A DNA stretch of 49,795 bases from JBBTWO01 sp038062745 (GTDB taxonomy: Bacteria; Patescibacteriota; Microgenomatia; UBA8517), in NCBI GenBank assembly GCA_038062745.1, contig JBBTWO010000019.1, positions 1 through 49,795 on the forward strand, in the 5' to 3' direction. Made by a program: the position numbers and the translations under genes. This document shows positions 8,117 to 16,315 of the stretch, in pieces (position 1 is the stretch's first letter; every line of letters starts with the position of its first letter). The notes beneath the pieces were generated by a model. That model ran no database searches and was not told the DNA's origin. It saw only the letters and a list, made by a program, of their open reading frames with translations.

Positions 8117-8581
8117 ATGGAACAGACAATAGTACTAGTCAAACCAGATGCTCTTCAAAGAGGATTAATAGGTCAGATAATAAATCGTTTTGAAAGAAAA
8201 GGCTTAAAGCTTAAAGCTCTTAAGATGACCACAATGACTGAGGACTTGGTTGATGAATGGTATGTGCACCACAAAGACAAAAGCTTTTTTAAAGACATAA
8301 AAAAATTTATGACGTGGACGCCAATAGTGGCCATGGTTTGGGAAGGTGTTGGAGCTATAGTGGCTGTCAGAAAAATTGTTGGAGTAACCAAAGGCAGGGA
8401 AGCAGAAGGAGGTTCTATTAGGGGGGATTTTGGTATGAGTGGTTCTCAAAATCTTGTCCATGCATCAGACTCAATAGAAGCAGCAGAAAAAGAAATGAAC
8501 TTAATCTTTACCAAGAAAGAAGTATTTGAATATCAAAGCGCCGTTGATTGTCTTATTTATTCTCCAGGCGAAATAGTATAA
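8117..8581 (+). CDS. ndk: Nucleoside diphosphate kinase
   Basis: Transfers the gamma phosphate between nucleoside triphosphates and diphosphates. Motifs include QTIVLVKPDALQRG at the N-terminus, GSIRGDFGM and the active-site histidine in NLVHASDS, followed by AAEKEMNLIF. The protein is 154 residues, slightly longer than the usual 140-150; the residues after KKEVFEY form a short extra tail. An in-frame upstream extension to 8069 lies inside the peptidase gene and lacks the family start, so ATG 8117 was chosen. It overlaps the convergent RDD gene by 25 bases. Confidence 0.96.
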   Translation: MEQTIVLVKPDALQRGLIGQIINRFERKGLKLKALKMTTMTEDLVDEWYVHHKDKSFFKDIKKFMTWTPIVAMVWEGVGAIVAVRKIVGVTKGREAEGGSIRGDFGMSGSQNLVHASDSIEAAEKEMNLIFTKKEVFEYQSAVDCLIYSPGEIV

Positions 8582-9159
8582 TTTTTTAACACACTTTCTT
8601 CAAAAGTATTTGCTGCTTCACCAATCACTTCCAGATATATATTTTTATTTTGGTTAAACCCTGAAACTATATTTTTAATTAACATCACATTGCCAAGGAG
8701 CAATAAACCAAGCACTACAGCTCCTACAAGGGTGTTTGCTGGCCTTTTTACTACAACAAACGTATCAAGTGTCATATCATGCCATGTTTGTTTATTTTGA
8801 TCCTTAAGAAGCCACCAAAAACCTAAGCCAAAAAGCAAGTTTGAAAGCATTTGAGCCACTAACTCTCTAAACATGGCTCGCCAAAATGAAATATATTTGC
8901 CAGAGGAAGTAGTAATTTCAATGCCAGTTATGAGTTTGCCCAAGGAACCGCCGAATTTTGTTGCTAAATAGGCTTGAATAATTAAATAACCAATTCCAAA
9001 CCAAACGACAAAAATGATGTAGGTTAGCAGTGAGGTTAAAATTGCGTCAACAGAAGTACTTTGGGCAAGTTTCAACACAAACCAAACAGCCAATGTGAAG
9101 CCAACCAACCGGTCAATTACTCCAGCGATTAATCTTTGCCAAACTGATGCGTACTTCAT
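8557..9159 (-). CDS. RDD family membrane protein
   Basis: RDD-domain membrane protein of unknown transport or stress role. The N-terminus has SVWQRLIAGVIDRLVGF with the R...D pair, a second helix around residues 40-65, then the conserved GGSLGKLITGIEITTSSG and FWRAMFRE. WHDMTLDTFVV closes the domain. An extra C-terminal helix (TLVGAVVLGLLLLGNVML) and an extracytoplasmic-looking tail follow. It is coupled to the upstream membrane gene by an ATGA overlap at 9156-9159 and belongs to a leftward group of three membrane proteins. Confidence 0.85.
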   Translation of the reverse strand: MKYASVWQRLIAGVIDRLVGFTLAVWFVLKLAQSTSVDAILTSLLTYIIFVVWFGIGYLIIQAYLATKFGGSLGKLITGIEITTSSGKYISFWRAMFRELVAQMLSNLLFGLGFWWLLKDQNKQTWHDMTLDTFVVVKRPANTLVGAVVLGLLLLGNVMLIKNIVSGFNQNKNIYLEVIGEAANTFEESVLKNYTISPGE

Positions 9160-10097
9160 TTTATTTCCCCTTTCTTGGATATTTGTTCAAACCACAAATT
9201 CCAGTTACTGGCAGAAAAAACTACTGTTAAGGCTCGTATAAACAGATTTGCTAGTCCAAAGGCAATCAGTAAAATTACTAGAACCAAGATGTTCACCCAA
9301 TAGGCTGACAATTGAAATTTATCAATATTTGAAATCATTGGTACAACAAAGATAGCTCCTGGGATTGCTAAAACAAGCAGTAAAACAATATTGGTTACAC
9401 AGCCAAAAGCTGTACCACTCACGGTATTTATAATCCCCATTAAAATAGAAGGGAAGTAGTTGCTCAGTGCTAACCTCCATGATTTTGTCCAGCCCTCCCA
9501 AGGTGAGAGATTGTCCAAAACTACTGCTCTTTGGGCTAAAACTTTGGTAAGTCCAAACTGAATAACAAAGAAAAAGAAAGCCAAAACTGCAAAAATAGCA
9601 ACCAATGGAACAAAATTTCTGGCTGCGGCAGCTAAAACAGTAGCCAGAATGATACCACCAACGCCAAAACCAATTAGTATTGCCAAAAATAAAACAAATT
9701 CAATGATTCCCAAAACTATTAAATCCTTAATCTTGGCTATTCCCAAGGGAGAAGTAATTTTTAAAGTTGTTTGTTTATCTTGATGAGCCAATTTCAAACC
9801 TGCAATCAATGAACCATTCAACCAGGTTGAAATTACCCAAGAAATTGCAATTCCAACAAGCAAAGAAATTACTACTCCCAAGGCCAAAAGAGACCATGTC
9901 TGTGGACTTACCTTACCTGCCCAATCGACAAAAAGGTTTGTTTTTGTGTCACCTTTGAAACTGTCTGATAGATTGCCAAAATTACTTAAAGAACTACCAC
10001 CAGCTGTAGCAGCTAACCCTAATCCATACACCCAAAGCCATTTAAACTTTTTGGTTGTTTCTATGGATTTTTGAATTATTTTGCCGTAGTCTGGCAT
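9156..10097 (-). CDS. Polytopic membrane protein, unknown function
   Basis: A 313-residue protein with about six membrane segments, including LLALGVVISLLVGIAISWVIS, LIVLGIIEFVLFLAILIGFGVGGIILA, IFAVLAFFFFVIQF and WVNILVLVILLIAFGLANLF. A conserved-looking soluble patch RAVVLDNLSPWEGWTKSWRL lies before the last helices. The pattern is like glycerophosphodiester-phosphodiesterase-type membrane domains found in Gram-positive bacteria, but this is weak. It lies between two RDD proteins on the same strand and overlaps the downstream one, so the three probably act or are inserted together. Confidence 0.6.
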   Translation of the reverse strand: MPDYGKIIQKSIETTKKFKWLWVYGLGLAATAGGSSLSNFGNLSDSFKGDTKTNLFVDWAGKVSPQTWSLLALGVVISLLVGIAISWVISTWLNGSLIAGLKLAHQDKQTTLKITSPLGIAKIKDLIVLGIIEFVLFLAILIGFGVGGIILATVLAAAARNFVPLVAIFAVLAFFFFVIQFGLTKVLAQRAVVLDNLSPWEGWTKSWRLALSNYFPSILMGIINTVSGTAFGCVTNIVLLLVLAIPGAIFVVPMISNIDKFQLSAYWVNILVLVILLIAFGLANLFIRALTVVFSASNWNLWFEQISKKGEIK

Positions 10098-10112
10098 ATG
10101 TTTTTAGAAGTT

Positions 10113-10517
10113 TTAAACTTTAATAACCACAGTTCCGGCAATTTTGTCGTGCCAACCTTGTTTTTTAGCATCGCCAATTACCCATAAATATCCAAGACCA
10201 AGGACAATACCTGAAATAAATCTGCCGACAACTTCGCGAAGAAATGCACCCAGATAGTCAAGTGTCTTGCCATCACTAAGTCTAACGACTTTAATCTTCA
10301 TAACCTTCTTACCAAGTGTTTGACCAGTTGTTGTTGTGAAGTATATTAAGTATCCCCAGCCAACAATCATACTGGCTGGTGTCCCAAGAACTTCCATGTT
10401 AATTGTCTTAAAGATCATCTGAAGAATTACATTGGCAATTACAATAACTACAATATCGATAAGATAGGCTACTAGCCGAATTCCAAAACCTGCATATTTT
10501 TGATTATTTACTGCCAT
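10113..10517 (-). CDS. Minimal RDD family membrane protein
   Basis: A 134-residue RDD protein. AGFGIRLVAYLIDIVVIVIANVIL gives the R...D helix, followed by a second membrane helix (GWGYLIYFTTTTGQTLGKKVMKIKVV, including the TGQTLGKK signature), AFLREVVGRFISG, and WHDKIAGTVVI at the end. This is the compact form of the family, unlike the longer RDD protein downstream. A promoter is visible directly before the start and would make the mRNA leaderless. Confidence 0.85.
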   Translation of the reverse strand: MAVNNQKYAGFGIRLVAYLIDIVVIVIANVILQMIFKTINMEVLGTPASMIVGWGYLIYFTTTTGQTLGKKVMKIKVVRLSDGKTLDYLGAFLREVVGRFISGIVLGLGYLWVIGDAKKQGWHDKIAGTVVIKV

Positions 10518-10523
10518 AGATGT

Positions 10524-10553
10524 TATTTAATTATCTTTTCTAAATGTTGTCAA
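10524..10553 (-). promoter_or_regulatory. Promoter of the RDD/membrane-protein group
   Basis: On the minus strand TTGACA (10553-10548) is followed after 18 bases by TAAATA (10529-10524), or after 17 by TTAAAT. RNA would start at or next to the ATG at 10517. The -35 box lies just outside the stop of the upstream gene. Confidence 0.65.
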
Positions 10554-12533
10554 CTACTGATTTGGTGTTGGTGATACTTGTGGTTCAGTAACATCAGCTG
10601 GTGGCAATTCAATTTGTGGGTTGAGTGTTGGTTCTGGTGTTGCTGGTGGAGTTAATTCGCTGCCAGTTGGTGTTTCTACTTGGGTTGTTTTCCTGCTTTC
10701 AAGATTCTGTAACTCTTTTTCAGCCAATTTGTAGTCATTTGAATCTTTTTCGACCAATGTTAAAACTGTTTTCAAGGTAATTATTGCCTTATCTATTTGT
10801 TGATTCTCCCGGTAGGCAATTGCCAAATTGTAATGAGCGTTGGCATGGTCTGGCTTGGTGGCAACTGCCAACTTGAAGGCATCAATTGCATTTTCATAAT
10901 CACCAGACGAATAATAAATTCCTCCCTGGGCAATTCGTAGATTTGGGTTAAGCGGATCAAGATTAATGGCTTGTCTGTAGGCTTGGAGAGCATAGTTGTC
11001 AGCATCTTTGACATATGGCATGACTGATTTATACATTGTAGCTAAAAACTCCCAATTTTCTGATTTCTGAGGGTTTAAAGCAGTTGCCTGCTTGGCCAAA
11101 GTAATTGACTCTTGGATGTATTGGGCAATAGCTTGCTTTTCGCGGTCTGTAATATCCTTTGGATCCTTCTTGGCTATAAGATTGGCAATTGCCAGATCAG
11201 TTTTTGCAGCATAATTAAAGTACGTGTCGGTGTTTGGGTTTTGATCTATGGCTTTGCTGAGCAAGCTGCGTGTTTCGGCTCCGCCATCCTTTTTGGTTTC
11301 GGCGGCAACTGCACTCGCGAGAAAACTTTCAGCAGAAAGGAATTTTGCCTGAACAAATAGTGCGTAGGCAATAATAATTAGCAAGGGGATGGTCACGATA
11401 TAAACAGGAATTTTATAGCTGTAACCTTTGTTAAGCGAATATGCAGAATCAGAAATAATTGGTAAATGGATTTTGCTGGTTTTTGATGACAGTGAAAGCA
11501 GCAAAAATAGCAAAAACAAACTCACCAGATTGAAGGGAAGAAAAAGCCCAACCAGCAGTAAAGAAATCAAGGCGAGGAACGAGTCCCGACTTAACAAACC
11601 ATCAGCTTTGTCTGGAGCGTTTTTAATTACTACAATAATGGTTGCCATTAAGGCGATAAGGCCCAAGAGTCCCGTTTCCGTCCAGGCTGTTAGGTAGAAG
11701 TTATTTGCAGAGTTAAACCTTACATTCCACAACTTAGTTTTGTTGTATTCTATGGGCTTATACTTATTGAAAGCAGACTTGTAATTGTCAACTCCCACTC
11801 CAAACAGGGGATTCTCCTTAAAAGAATCAATTGCGATGCTCCAGGTCGTGGTAATGCCAGGAATTTGAAGGACTTCCCCCTTTTTAGGAATTATTGAGTA
11901 AACCGAGACTAACAGTCCAAAACCGATAAAGATTGAAAAAATTGAGTAAGTAATTTTTTCAGCCAGTGATTCATCATGGATAACTTTAACAACAGCAAGC
12001 ACCAAGGCTGGCAGCAAAAAGACAATCTGAGCAATGTTACCGCCAACCAACGAGAAATTCTCAGTCTTCATGAATGTTGGCAGTAAAGAAATCTTCCCAA
12101 AAATGCCCGTATAGGCCAGAAGACCCACAAAAGAAACACCAACTGCTGAGGCAATAAGACCTAATTTTATAGTGTCTTTGTTTCTTTGTTGGTTGACAAT
12201 AAAATAAAAAAGTGCCCCCGCAATCACGATGGTTGCGCTTCCGGGAAGGAAAAAAGCATCAGTTCTATTGGGTGACTGAATCAAGGTTGAGGCGATGTAA
12301 GCAGTTGCTAATAAAAACACTGGGATGTCAAAAGTAGCAGTGGAAAAATCAATTGACCCCTTAATTATTATTTTAAATAACTTCAAGGAAAAAAGAAGTA
12401 AAACGGACGTAACCAGCAAGGCGCTTTTTGCGGGAATATAAATATTTACAAAAGAAGACAAGAAAAATATAGGAATTAAAAATACACTTGCAACGATTAT
12501 TATTTTTTCTAATTTTTCAATTGTTTTTAACAT
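10554..12533 (-). CDS. O-antigen ligase/polymerase (Wzy-like) membrane protein with TPR tail
   Basis: Membrane polymerase or ligase of cell-surface glycans. The N-terminal 380 residues are hydrophobic, with about ten membrane segments. The Wzy_C signature is seen as SFKENPLFGVGVDNYKSAF, followed by NNFYLTAWTETGLLGL. After a last pair of helices, residues about 420-620 form TPR repeats (NPNTDTYFNYA; SENWEFLATMYKS; NPNLRIAQGGIYYSSGDYENAIDAF; HANAHYNLAIAYRENQQIDKAI). The final 45 residues are rich in Pro, Thr and Glu. The membrane polymerase plus TPR architecture is common in CPR bacteria. Substrate unknown. Confidence 0.82.
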   Translation of the reverse strand: MLKTIEKLEKIIIVASVFLIPIFFLSSFVNIYIPAKSALLVTSVLLLFSLKLFKIIIKGSIDFSTATFDIPVFLLATAYIASTLIQSPNRTDAFFLPGSATIVIAGALFYFIVNQQRNKDTIKLGLIASAVGVSFVGLLAYTGIFGKISLLPTFMKTENFSLVGGNIAQIVFLLPALVLAVVKVIHDESLAEKITYSIFSIFIGFGLLVSVYSIIPKKGEVLQIPGITTTWSIAIDSFKENPLFGVGVDNYKSAFNKYKPIEYNKTKLWNVRFNSANNFYLTAWTETGLLGLIALMATIIVVIKNAPDKADGLLSRDSFLALISLLLVGLFLPFNLVSLFLLFLLLSLSSKTSKIHLPIISDSAYSLNKGYSYKIPVYIVTIPLLIIIAYALFVQAKFLSAESFLASAVAAETKKDGGAETRSLLSKAIDQNPNTDTYFNYAAKTDLAIANLIAKKDPKDITDREKQAIAQYIQESITLAKQATALNPQKSENWEFLATMYKSVMPYVKDADNYALQAYRQAINLDPLNPNLRIAQGGIYYSSGDYENAIDAFKLAVATKPDHANAHYNLAIAYRENQQIDKAIITLKTVLTLVEKDSNDYKLAEKELQNLESRKTTQVETPTGSELTPPATPEPTLNPQIELPPADVTEPQVSPTPNQ

Positions 12534-12605
12534 GTATTTATACCCATATAAGTGTATTTATATTTACGCTTTGTTTCAAGTACTAAAATAGTAGAATGAG
12601 AGATA

Positions 12606-12611
12606 TATAAT
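12606..12611 (+). promoter_or_regulatory. -10 box of dprA
   Basis: TATAAT ends five bases before the dprA start codon at 12617, so the mRNA should be leaderless. No good -35 box is seen. Confidence 0.5.
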
Positions 12612-12616
12612 GATTT

Positions 12617-13459
12617 ATGTTTCTTACACATTCTGATTCTTCTTTTCCACTACAACTCAAGCAAGTAAGGCCAAAAGTTGAAAGTATTTTTTACAAGGGA
12701 AACTTAAACCCTGGTCCTTTTGAAAATTGTGTTTCAGTTGTTGGCAGCCGTAGGATTACAAATTATGGCAGGCAGGTACTGGAAAAAATTATTCCACCCC
12801 TGGTGGATGCAGGCATAACAATTGTTTCAGGCTTTATGTATGGCGTCGATCAAGAGGCACACAAAATTGTTTTAGAAAACAAGGGCATGACAATTGCAGT
12901 TCTTGGCTGGGGAATAGACTGGCCAGTACCAGAAGATGACCAGAAACTTTATCTGGAAATCGAGAATAAAGGACTTATTGTAAGTGAATATGAAGGTCAA
13001 ACAAAGGCTCAACTTTGGATGTTTCCAAGAAGAAACAGAATTGTTGCCGGGCTTTCAAAAGCAACAATTGTAATTGAAGCGGCAGAAAAATCTGGAAGCT
13101 TAATAACGGCTGATTATGCCTTAAAATTTGGTAAGAAATTGTTTGCAGTCCCAGGACCAATCACTTCCAGAGTTTCAGAAGGGTGCAATCAATTAATAAA
13201 AGACGGTAAAGCAAAAATGCTTACTTGCGCAGAAGATATCTTATCTGCCTTAAATATTAAACACTCAATTGTACCTTCAGGGTCTCACCCTGAAGGTGGA
13301 GAAATTATGAAATTACTTTCAAATGAAGCTTTAACTGTTGATGAGTTGGCAAGAATAATCAAAAAACCAGTGGAAAGTTTGGCAATTGAGCTTTCAATGT
13401 TGCAACTAACTGGAGATATTGTTGAAAGGGATGGAAAGTATTATATTGTAGATAAATAA
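12617..13459 (+). CDS. dprA: DNA-processing protein DprA
   Basis: Loads RecA on incoming single-stranded DNA during natural transformation. The Rossmann-like DprA domain shows VVGSRRITNYGRQVLEKI, GFMYGVDQEAHK, AVLGWGIDWPVPE, MFPRRNRIVAGLS and IEAAEKSGSLITADYAL, all family signatures. The C-terminal winged helix (about residues 233-280) is present. At 13274-13296 the palindromic repeat is translated as PSGSHPEG exactly in the linker between the two domains, where an insertion should be harmless. The palindrome-laden transposase gene begins one base after the stop. With comEA, comEC and comM it suggests the cell can be transformed. Confidence 0.96.
   Translation: MFLTHSDSSFPLQLKQVRPKVESIFYKGNLNPGPFENCVSVVGSRRITNYGRQVLEKIIPPLVDAGITIVSGFMYGVDQEAHKIVLENKGMTIAVLGWGIDWPVPEDDQKLYLEIENKGLIVSEYEGQTKAQLWMFPRRNRIVAGLSKATIVIEAAEKSGSLITADYALKFGKKLFAVPGPITSRVSEGCNQLIKDGKAKMLTCAEDILSALNIKHSIVPSGSHPEGGEIMKLLSNEALTVDELARIIKKPVESLAIELSMLQLTGDIVERDGKYYIVDK
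13274..13296 (+). repeat. 23-base palindromic repeat (copy 2), inside dprA
   Basis: Perfect copy: arms CCTTCAGGGT/ACCCTGAAGG, centre CTC. Read in dprA as P-S-G-S-H-P-E-G, in the linker between the Rossmann-like and winged-helix domains. Confidence 0.95.
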
Positions 13460-13460
13460 A

Positions 13461-14093
13461 ATGCCTGGTAAAAATTCGATTAAAGAATATGAAGCAGGGG
13501 CATATTACCACATCTACAACAGAGGAGTAGAGAAACGCCCCATATTTTTAGATGAAGCTGATTACAAAACCTTTCTTTCTTATCTCAAACTTTATCTTTC
13601 AAATCCAGACCTTCAGGGTCTCACCCTGAAGGTGAGTCCGTCACATAAAGTCAAAAACTATAACGGGGAAATTGAACTATTATGTTATTGCCTCATGCCT
13701 AATCATTTCCACTTTTTGGTTAAGCAGTCAAAATATGATGCAATTAATAGATTTATAAAATCTTTACTAGTCAAGTATTCAATGTATTTTAATAAGAAAT
13801 ACAATAGGGTTGGAAAATTGTTTCAAGGTGTGTACAAAGCGGTGAAAGTTGGCAATCAAGAACAGCTTTTGTATCTAACCAGGTATATCCATCTCAATCC
13901 CAAAAAGGATAATATTGTGAATCATTCCTATTCAAGTTTAGATAACTATATAGGTAAATTTGAACAAGAATGGGTTAAACCTGGGGAGATTCTTGAATAT
14001 TTCTCCAATACAAATAAAAATCTAACTTATATGGCATTTTTAGATTTGGAGGATGGTTTGGACCTTCAGGGTCTCACCCTGAAGGAAGAATAA
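13461..14093 (+). CDS. REP-associated tyrosine transposase (Y1/IS200-like, RAYT type)
   Basis: Single-strand HUH nuclease of the TnpA_REP group, which cuts and moves REP-type hairpins. The N-terminus YEAGAYYHIYNRGVEKRPIF is the family opening. The HUH motif is HFHFL (MPNHFHFLVKQ) and the catalytic tyrosine is most likely in YLTRYIHLNPKK. Two perfect copies of the 23-base palindrome lie inside the gene, both read as DLQGLTLK. The first (13610-13632) falls between the beta strand before ELLCYCLMPNHFH and the preceding helix; the second is at the extreme C-terminus. No terminal inverted repeats of a classical insertion sequence and no second transposase gene are seen, so it is a domesticated-looking single copy. 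It lies between dprA and comM with almost no spacing. Confidence 0.93.
   Translation: MPGKNSIKEYEAGAYYHIYNRGVEKRPIFLDEADYKTFLSYLKLYLSNPDLQGLTLKVSPSHKVKNYNGEIELLCYCLMPNHFHFLVKQSKYDAINRFIKSLLVKYSMYFNKKYNRVGKLFQGVYKAVKVGNQEQLLYLTRYIHLNPKKDNIVNHSYSSLDNYIGKFEQEWVKPGEILEYFSNTNKNLTYMAFLDLEDGLDLQGLTLKEE
13610..13632 (+). repeat. 23-base palindromic repeat (copy 3), inside the transposase gene
   Basis: Perfect copy with CTC centre, read in frame as D-L-Q-G-L-T-L-K in a variable region ahead of the HUH motif. Confidence 0.95.
14063..14085 (+). repeat. 23-base palindromic repeat (copy 4), 3' end of the transposase gene
   Basis: Perfect copy with CTC centre. It encodes the final D-L-Q-G-L-T-L-K before Glu-Glu and the stop codon of the transposase. 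Confidence 0.95.
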
Positions 14094-14094
14094 T

Positions 14095-15633
14095 ATGATT
14101 GCAAAAATTAATTCGGTGGCCAATGTGGGATTGACTAGTTTGCCAGTAGAGGTGGAGGTGGATGTTGCTACCCAGGGCTTTCCAGCTTTTAATATTGTAG
14201 GGTTGCCTTCTAAAGCTGTTGAAGAGGCAAAAGAACGAGTTAAGACTGCAATTGTTAACTCGGGATTTTCTTTTCCACAGAAGAAAATTACTGTGAATTT
14301 AGCCCCAGGGGACTTGGCAAAAGATGGAAGTTGTTATGATTTGCCAATAGCGGTTGGCATTTTGGTAGCTAGCGGGGAAGTGAAAGAAGAAACAATAAAT
14401 GGAGCGGTGTATTATGGCGAATTGTCACTCGATGGCCATGTGAGACATACCAAGGGCGTGCTTTTGGTTGGCATATTTGCTCAGAAAACTGACACAAAAG
14501 AAATTTTTGTACCGATTGAATCTTCGCCGGAAGCCTCGGTAATTGAAAACATTAAAGTAATACCAGTCAGAAATCTTGTGGAGTTAGTATCTCACTTAAA
14601 TAACCAAAAGTTAATTGAGCCCTTGGAAAATGTTGAAGTGGAAAGATTAATTGAAGCTGGAGAATCGGAATTTGATTTTTCAGAGGTGTTGGGCCAAGAG
14701 ACTGCTAAAAGGGCATTAATGATTGCAGCCAGTGGAGGACATAATATTTTAATGAGTGGGCCTCCTGGGTCTGGGAAAACAATGCTTGCCAGGGCTCTTC
14801 CTTCAATTTTGCCCCCCTTAAACCCAAAAGAGGCATTGGAGGTAACCAGAATCTATTCAGCAACAGGCCTTTTGTCCCCAGGAGAAGCAATTGTCAGGGT
14901 TCGACCTTTTCGTTATCCGCACCACTCAACAAGTTTGGCGGGTCTTATTGGAGGAGGATCAAAACCACTTCCGGGAGAAGTAAGCTTGGCTCATTTGGGA
15001 GTGATGTTTTTGGATGAAATGGCTGAATTTCCAAGAAGTGTAATGGAGTCAATGAGGCAACCCATGGAGGATGGAAAAGTGGTTGTCTCGCGTGCCGCAG
15101 GACGAGTTGAATATCCAGCAAATTTTATGTTGGTAGCTGCTGTTAACACTTGCCCGTGTGGCTATTTAAACCACCCCAAAAGGGAGTGTAAATGCACAAT
15201 AAGGCAAATTGAAAAATACAAAAGAAGAATTTCAGGACCAATTTTGGACAGAATTGACCTACATGTGAATGTGCCCGCAGTTGAAGCCGAAAAATTGACT
15301 GGTAATACCAAGGCACAAAGCTCCAATGAAATAAGAGAAAAAGTTATTAATGTCCGAAAAATCCAAGATGAAAGATTTAAACAAAAAGAAGGATTGTATA
15401 CGAATTCTCAAATGAGAAATAAAGAAGTCAAAGAATTTTGCAAATTGAGCGATGAAGGAAATAGATTAATGAGATTGGCGGTTGATAAGTATGATTTATC
15501 CACAAGATCCTATTTTAGAATCTTAAAAGTTGCCAGAACAATTGCTGACCTATCTGCAAGGTCTCACCTTGCAGGAGAGATTGAGGTTGACCATCTGGCT
15601 GAGGCTTTGCAATATAGAATGCGAGTATTTTGA
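14095..15633 (+). CDS. comM: ComM/YifB-like Mg-chelatase-type AAA+ ATPase
   Basis: Helicase-like AAA+ protein that promotes branch migration of incoming DNA during transformation. The N-terminal ChlI-type domain (VEVDVATQGFPAFNIVGLP, VNLAPGDLAKDG) is followed by the P-loop GPPGSGKT (about residues 221-228), FRYPHHSTS, Walker B FLDEMAEFP and the Cys motif CPCGYLNHPKRECKC. The C-terminal helical domain ends HLAEALQYR. A diverged palindrome at 15554-15574 is translated as S-A-R-S-H-L-A-G between ADL and EIEVDHLAEA, where relatives have a shorter loop. It overlaps yraN by four bases. Confidence 0.95.
   Translation: MIAKINSVANVGLTSLPVEVEVDVATQGFPAFNIVGLPSKAVEEAKERVKTAIVNSGFSFPQKKITVNLAPGDLAKDGSCYDLPIAVGILVASGEVKEETINGAVYYGELSLDGHVRHTKGVLLVGIFAQKTDTKEIFVPIESSPEASVIENIKVIPVRNLVELVSHLNNQKLIEPLENVEVERLIEAGESEFDFSEVLGQETAKRALMIAASGGHNILMSGPPGSGKTMLARALPSILPPLNPKEALEVTRIYSATGLLSPGEAIVRVRPFRYPHHSTSLAGLIGGGSKPLPGEVSLAHLGVMFLDEMAEFPRSVMESMRQPMEDGKVVVSRAAGRVEYPANFMLVAAVNTCPCGYLNHPKRECKCTIRQIEKYKRRISGPILDRIDLHVNVPAVEAEKLTGNTKAQSSNEIREKVINVRKIQDERFKQKEGLYTNSQMRNKEVKEFCKLSDEGNRLMRLAVDKYDLSTRSYFRILKVARTIADLSARSHLAGEIEVDHLAEALQYRMRVF
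15554..15574 (+). repeat. Diverged palindromic repeat, inside comM
   Basis: Perfect 9-base arms CTGCAAGGT/ACCTTGCAG around the same CTC centre. It shares the GGTCTCACC core with the 23-base repeat, but the outer arms differ by paired changes that keep the hairpin. Read in frame in comM. Confidence 0.8.
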
Positions 15634-16001
15634 TGAAAACTCAAAACAAAATAATCGGCAAATTGGGAGAGGATCTGGCTGCCAAATTACTGCAAGACAA
15701 AGGCTACCAAATAATTGAGCGTAATTGGGGGAGTAAATGGGGAGAAATTGATATTATTGCAAAGAAGGGTGAAATGTACATTTTTGTGGAGGTAAAGACT
15801 AAAGTGGGGGAGAATTTTGGCCCACCTGAACAGATGGTAAACTACCGAAAACTGCAACAAATTCAAAGAATGGCAAGTACATATGCTCAAGCTGTAAATT
15901 CAGCCAAAAGAATTGATGTTGTGGCTATAGTTCTGCCTTCAGGGTCTCACCCTGAAGGGGAGGAAGTGCAGAGAATTGATCACTACGAGGCGGTGTATTA
16001 A
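15630..16001 (+). CDS. yraN: YraN family endonuclease-like protein (UPF0102)
   Basis: Restriction-endonuclease-fold protein usually found near DNA-processing genes; true role unsettled. LGEDLAAKLLQDKGYQIIERNWGSKWGEIDIIAKKGEMYIFVEVKTK gives the E...D...ExK active-site series at about residues 12-54. The C-terminal IDVVAIV and ERIDHYEAVY-like end are typical (here QRIDHYEAVY). The 23-base palindrome at 15936-15958 inserts PSGSHPEG between the last two beta strands. The start overlaps the comM stop (ATGA). Pieces of a yraN 3' end recur about 970 bases downstream, after the AbiE-like cassette. Confidence 0.93.
   Translation: MMKTQNKIIGKLGEDLAAKLLQDKGYQIIERNWGSKWGEIDIIAKKGEMYIFVEVKTKVGENFGPPEQMVNYRKLQQIQRMASTYAQAVNSAKRIDVVAIVLPSGSHPEGEEVQRIDHYEAVY
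15936..15958 (+). repeat. 23-base palindromic repeat (copy 5), inside yraN
   Basis: Perfect copy with CTC centre, read as P-S-G-S-H-P-E-G, the same frame as in dprA. Confidence 0.95.
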
Positions 16002-16036
16002 GCTGCTTGTGGGTGGAAAAAAGACGCAAAATTTGG

Positions 16037-16042
16037 TATAAT
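16037..16042 (+). promoter_or_regulatory. -10 box of the AbiE-like cassette
   Basis: TATAAT ends six bases before the ATG at 16049, again predicting a leaderless mRNA. The -35 region is not convincing. Confidence 0.5.
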
Positions 16043-16048
16043 TTGGCT

Positions 16049-16315
16049 ATGATTAATTGGAATGTTGATGAAGAAAAATTCAAGAAAAGCTCCCCTTACG
16101 ATTATCGACTTTGGAAGCTGGTTCAGCTTGTGAATTATGGATTGGGTGAAGATGAAAAGCTTAATAAAACTGAGATTAAAAAGGTGTGGAGTAAAATAGA
16201 AGGGAGAATTGACCCCTACAAAAAGAGGGCAATGGAGTTTTTACTATGGGGAAGACTATACTCACTTCCAAACAACTTAAATTTCTGGAATGCATTTCCA
16301 GTGAACCATCAATAA
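16049..16315 (+). CDS. Small protein preceding AbiEii-like toxin, probable antitoxin
   Basis: An 88-residue charged protein (SSPYDYRLWKLVQLVNYGLGEDEKLNKTEIKKVW...DPYKKRAMEFLLWG). It resembles the small helical proteins that precede nucleotidyltransferase toxins in CPR genomes, but I know no named family. The ATG at 16049 is chosen because TATAAT lies just upstream; the longer in-frame GTG/ATG extension would begin ahead of the -10. Its 3' end overlaps the next gene by 70 bases in a different frame, which implies tight translational coupling, as expected of an antitoxin-toxin pair. Confidence 0.6.
   Translation: MINWNVDEEKFKKSSPYDYRLWKLVQLVNYGLGEDEKLNKTEIKKVWSKIEGRIDPYKKRAMEFLLWGRLYSLPNNLNFWNAFPVNHQ

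Noticed and set aside
16007..16048. In-frame extension of the small antitoxin-like ORF
   Set aside because: It would start upstream of the -10 box at 16037-16042, and the added residues look random.
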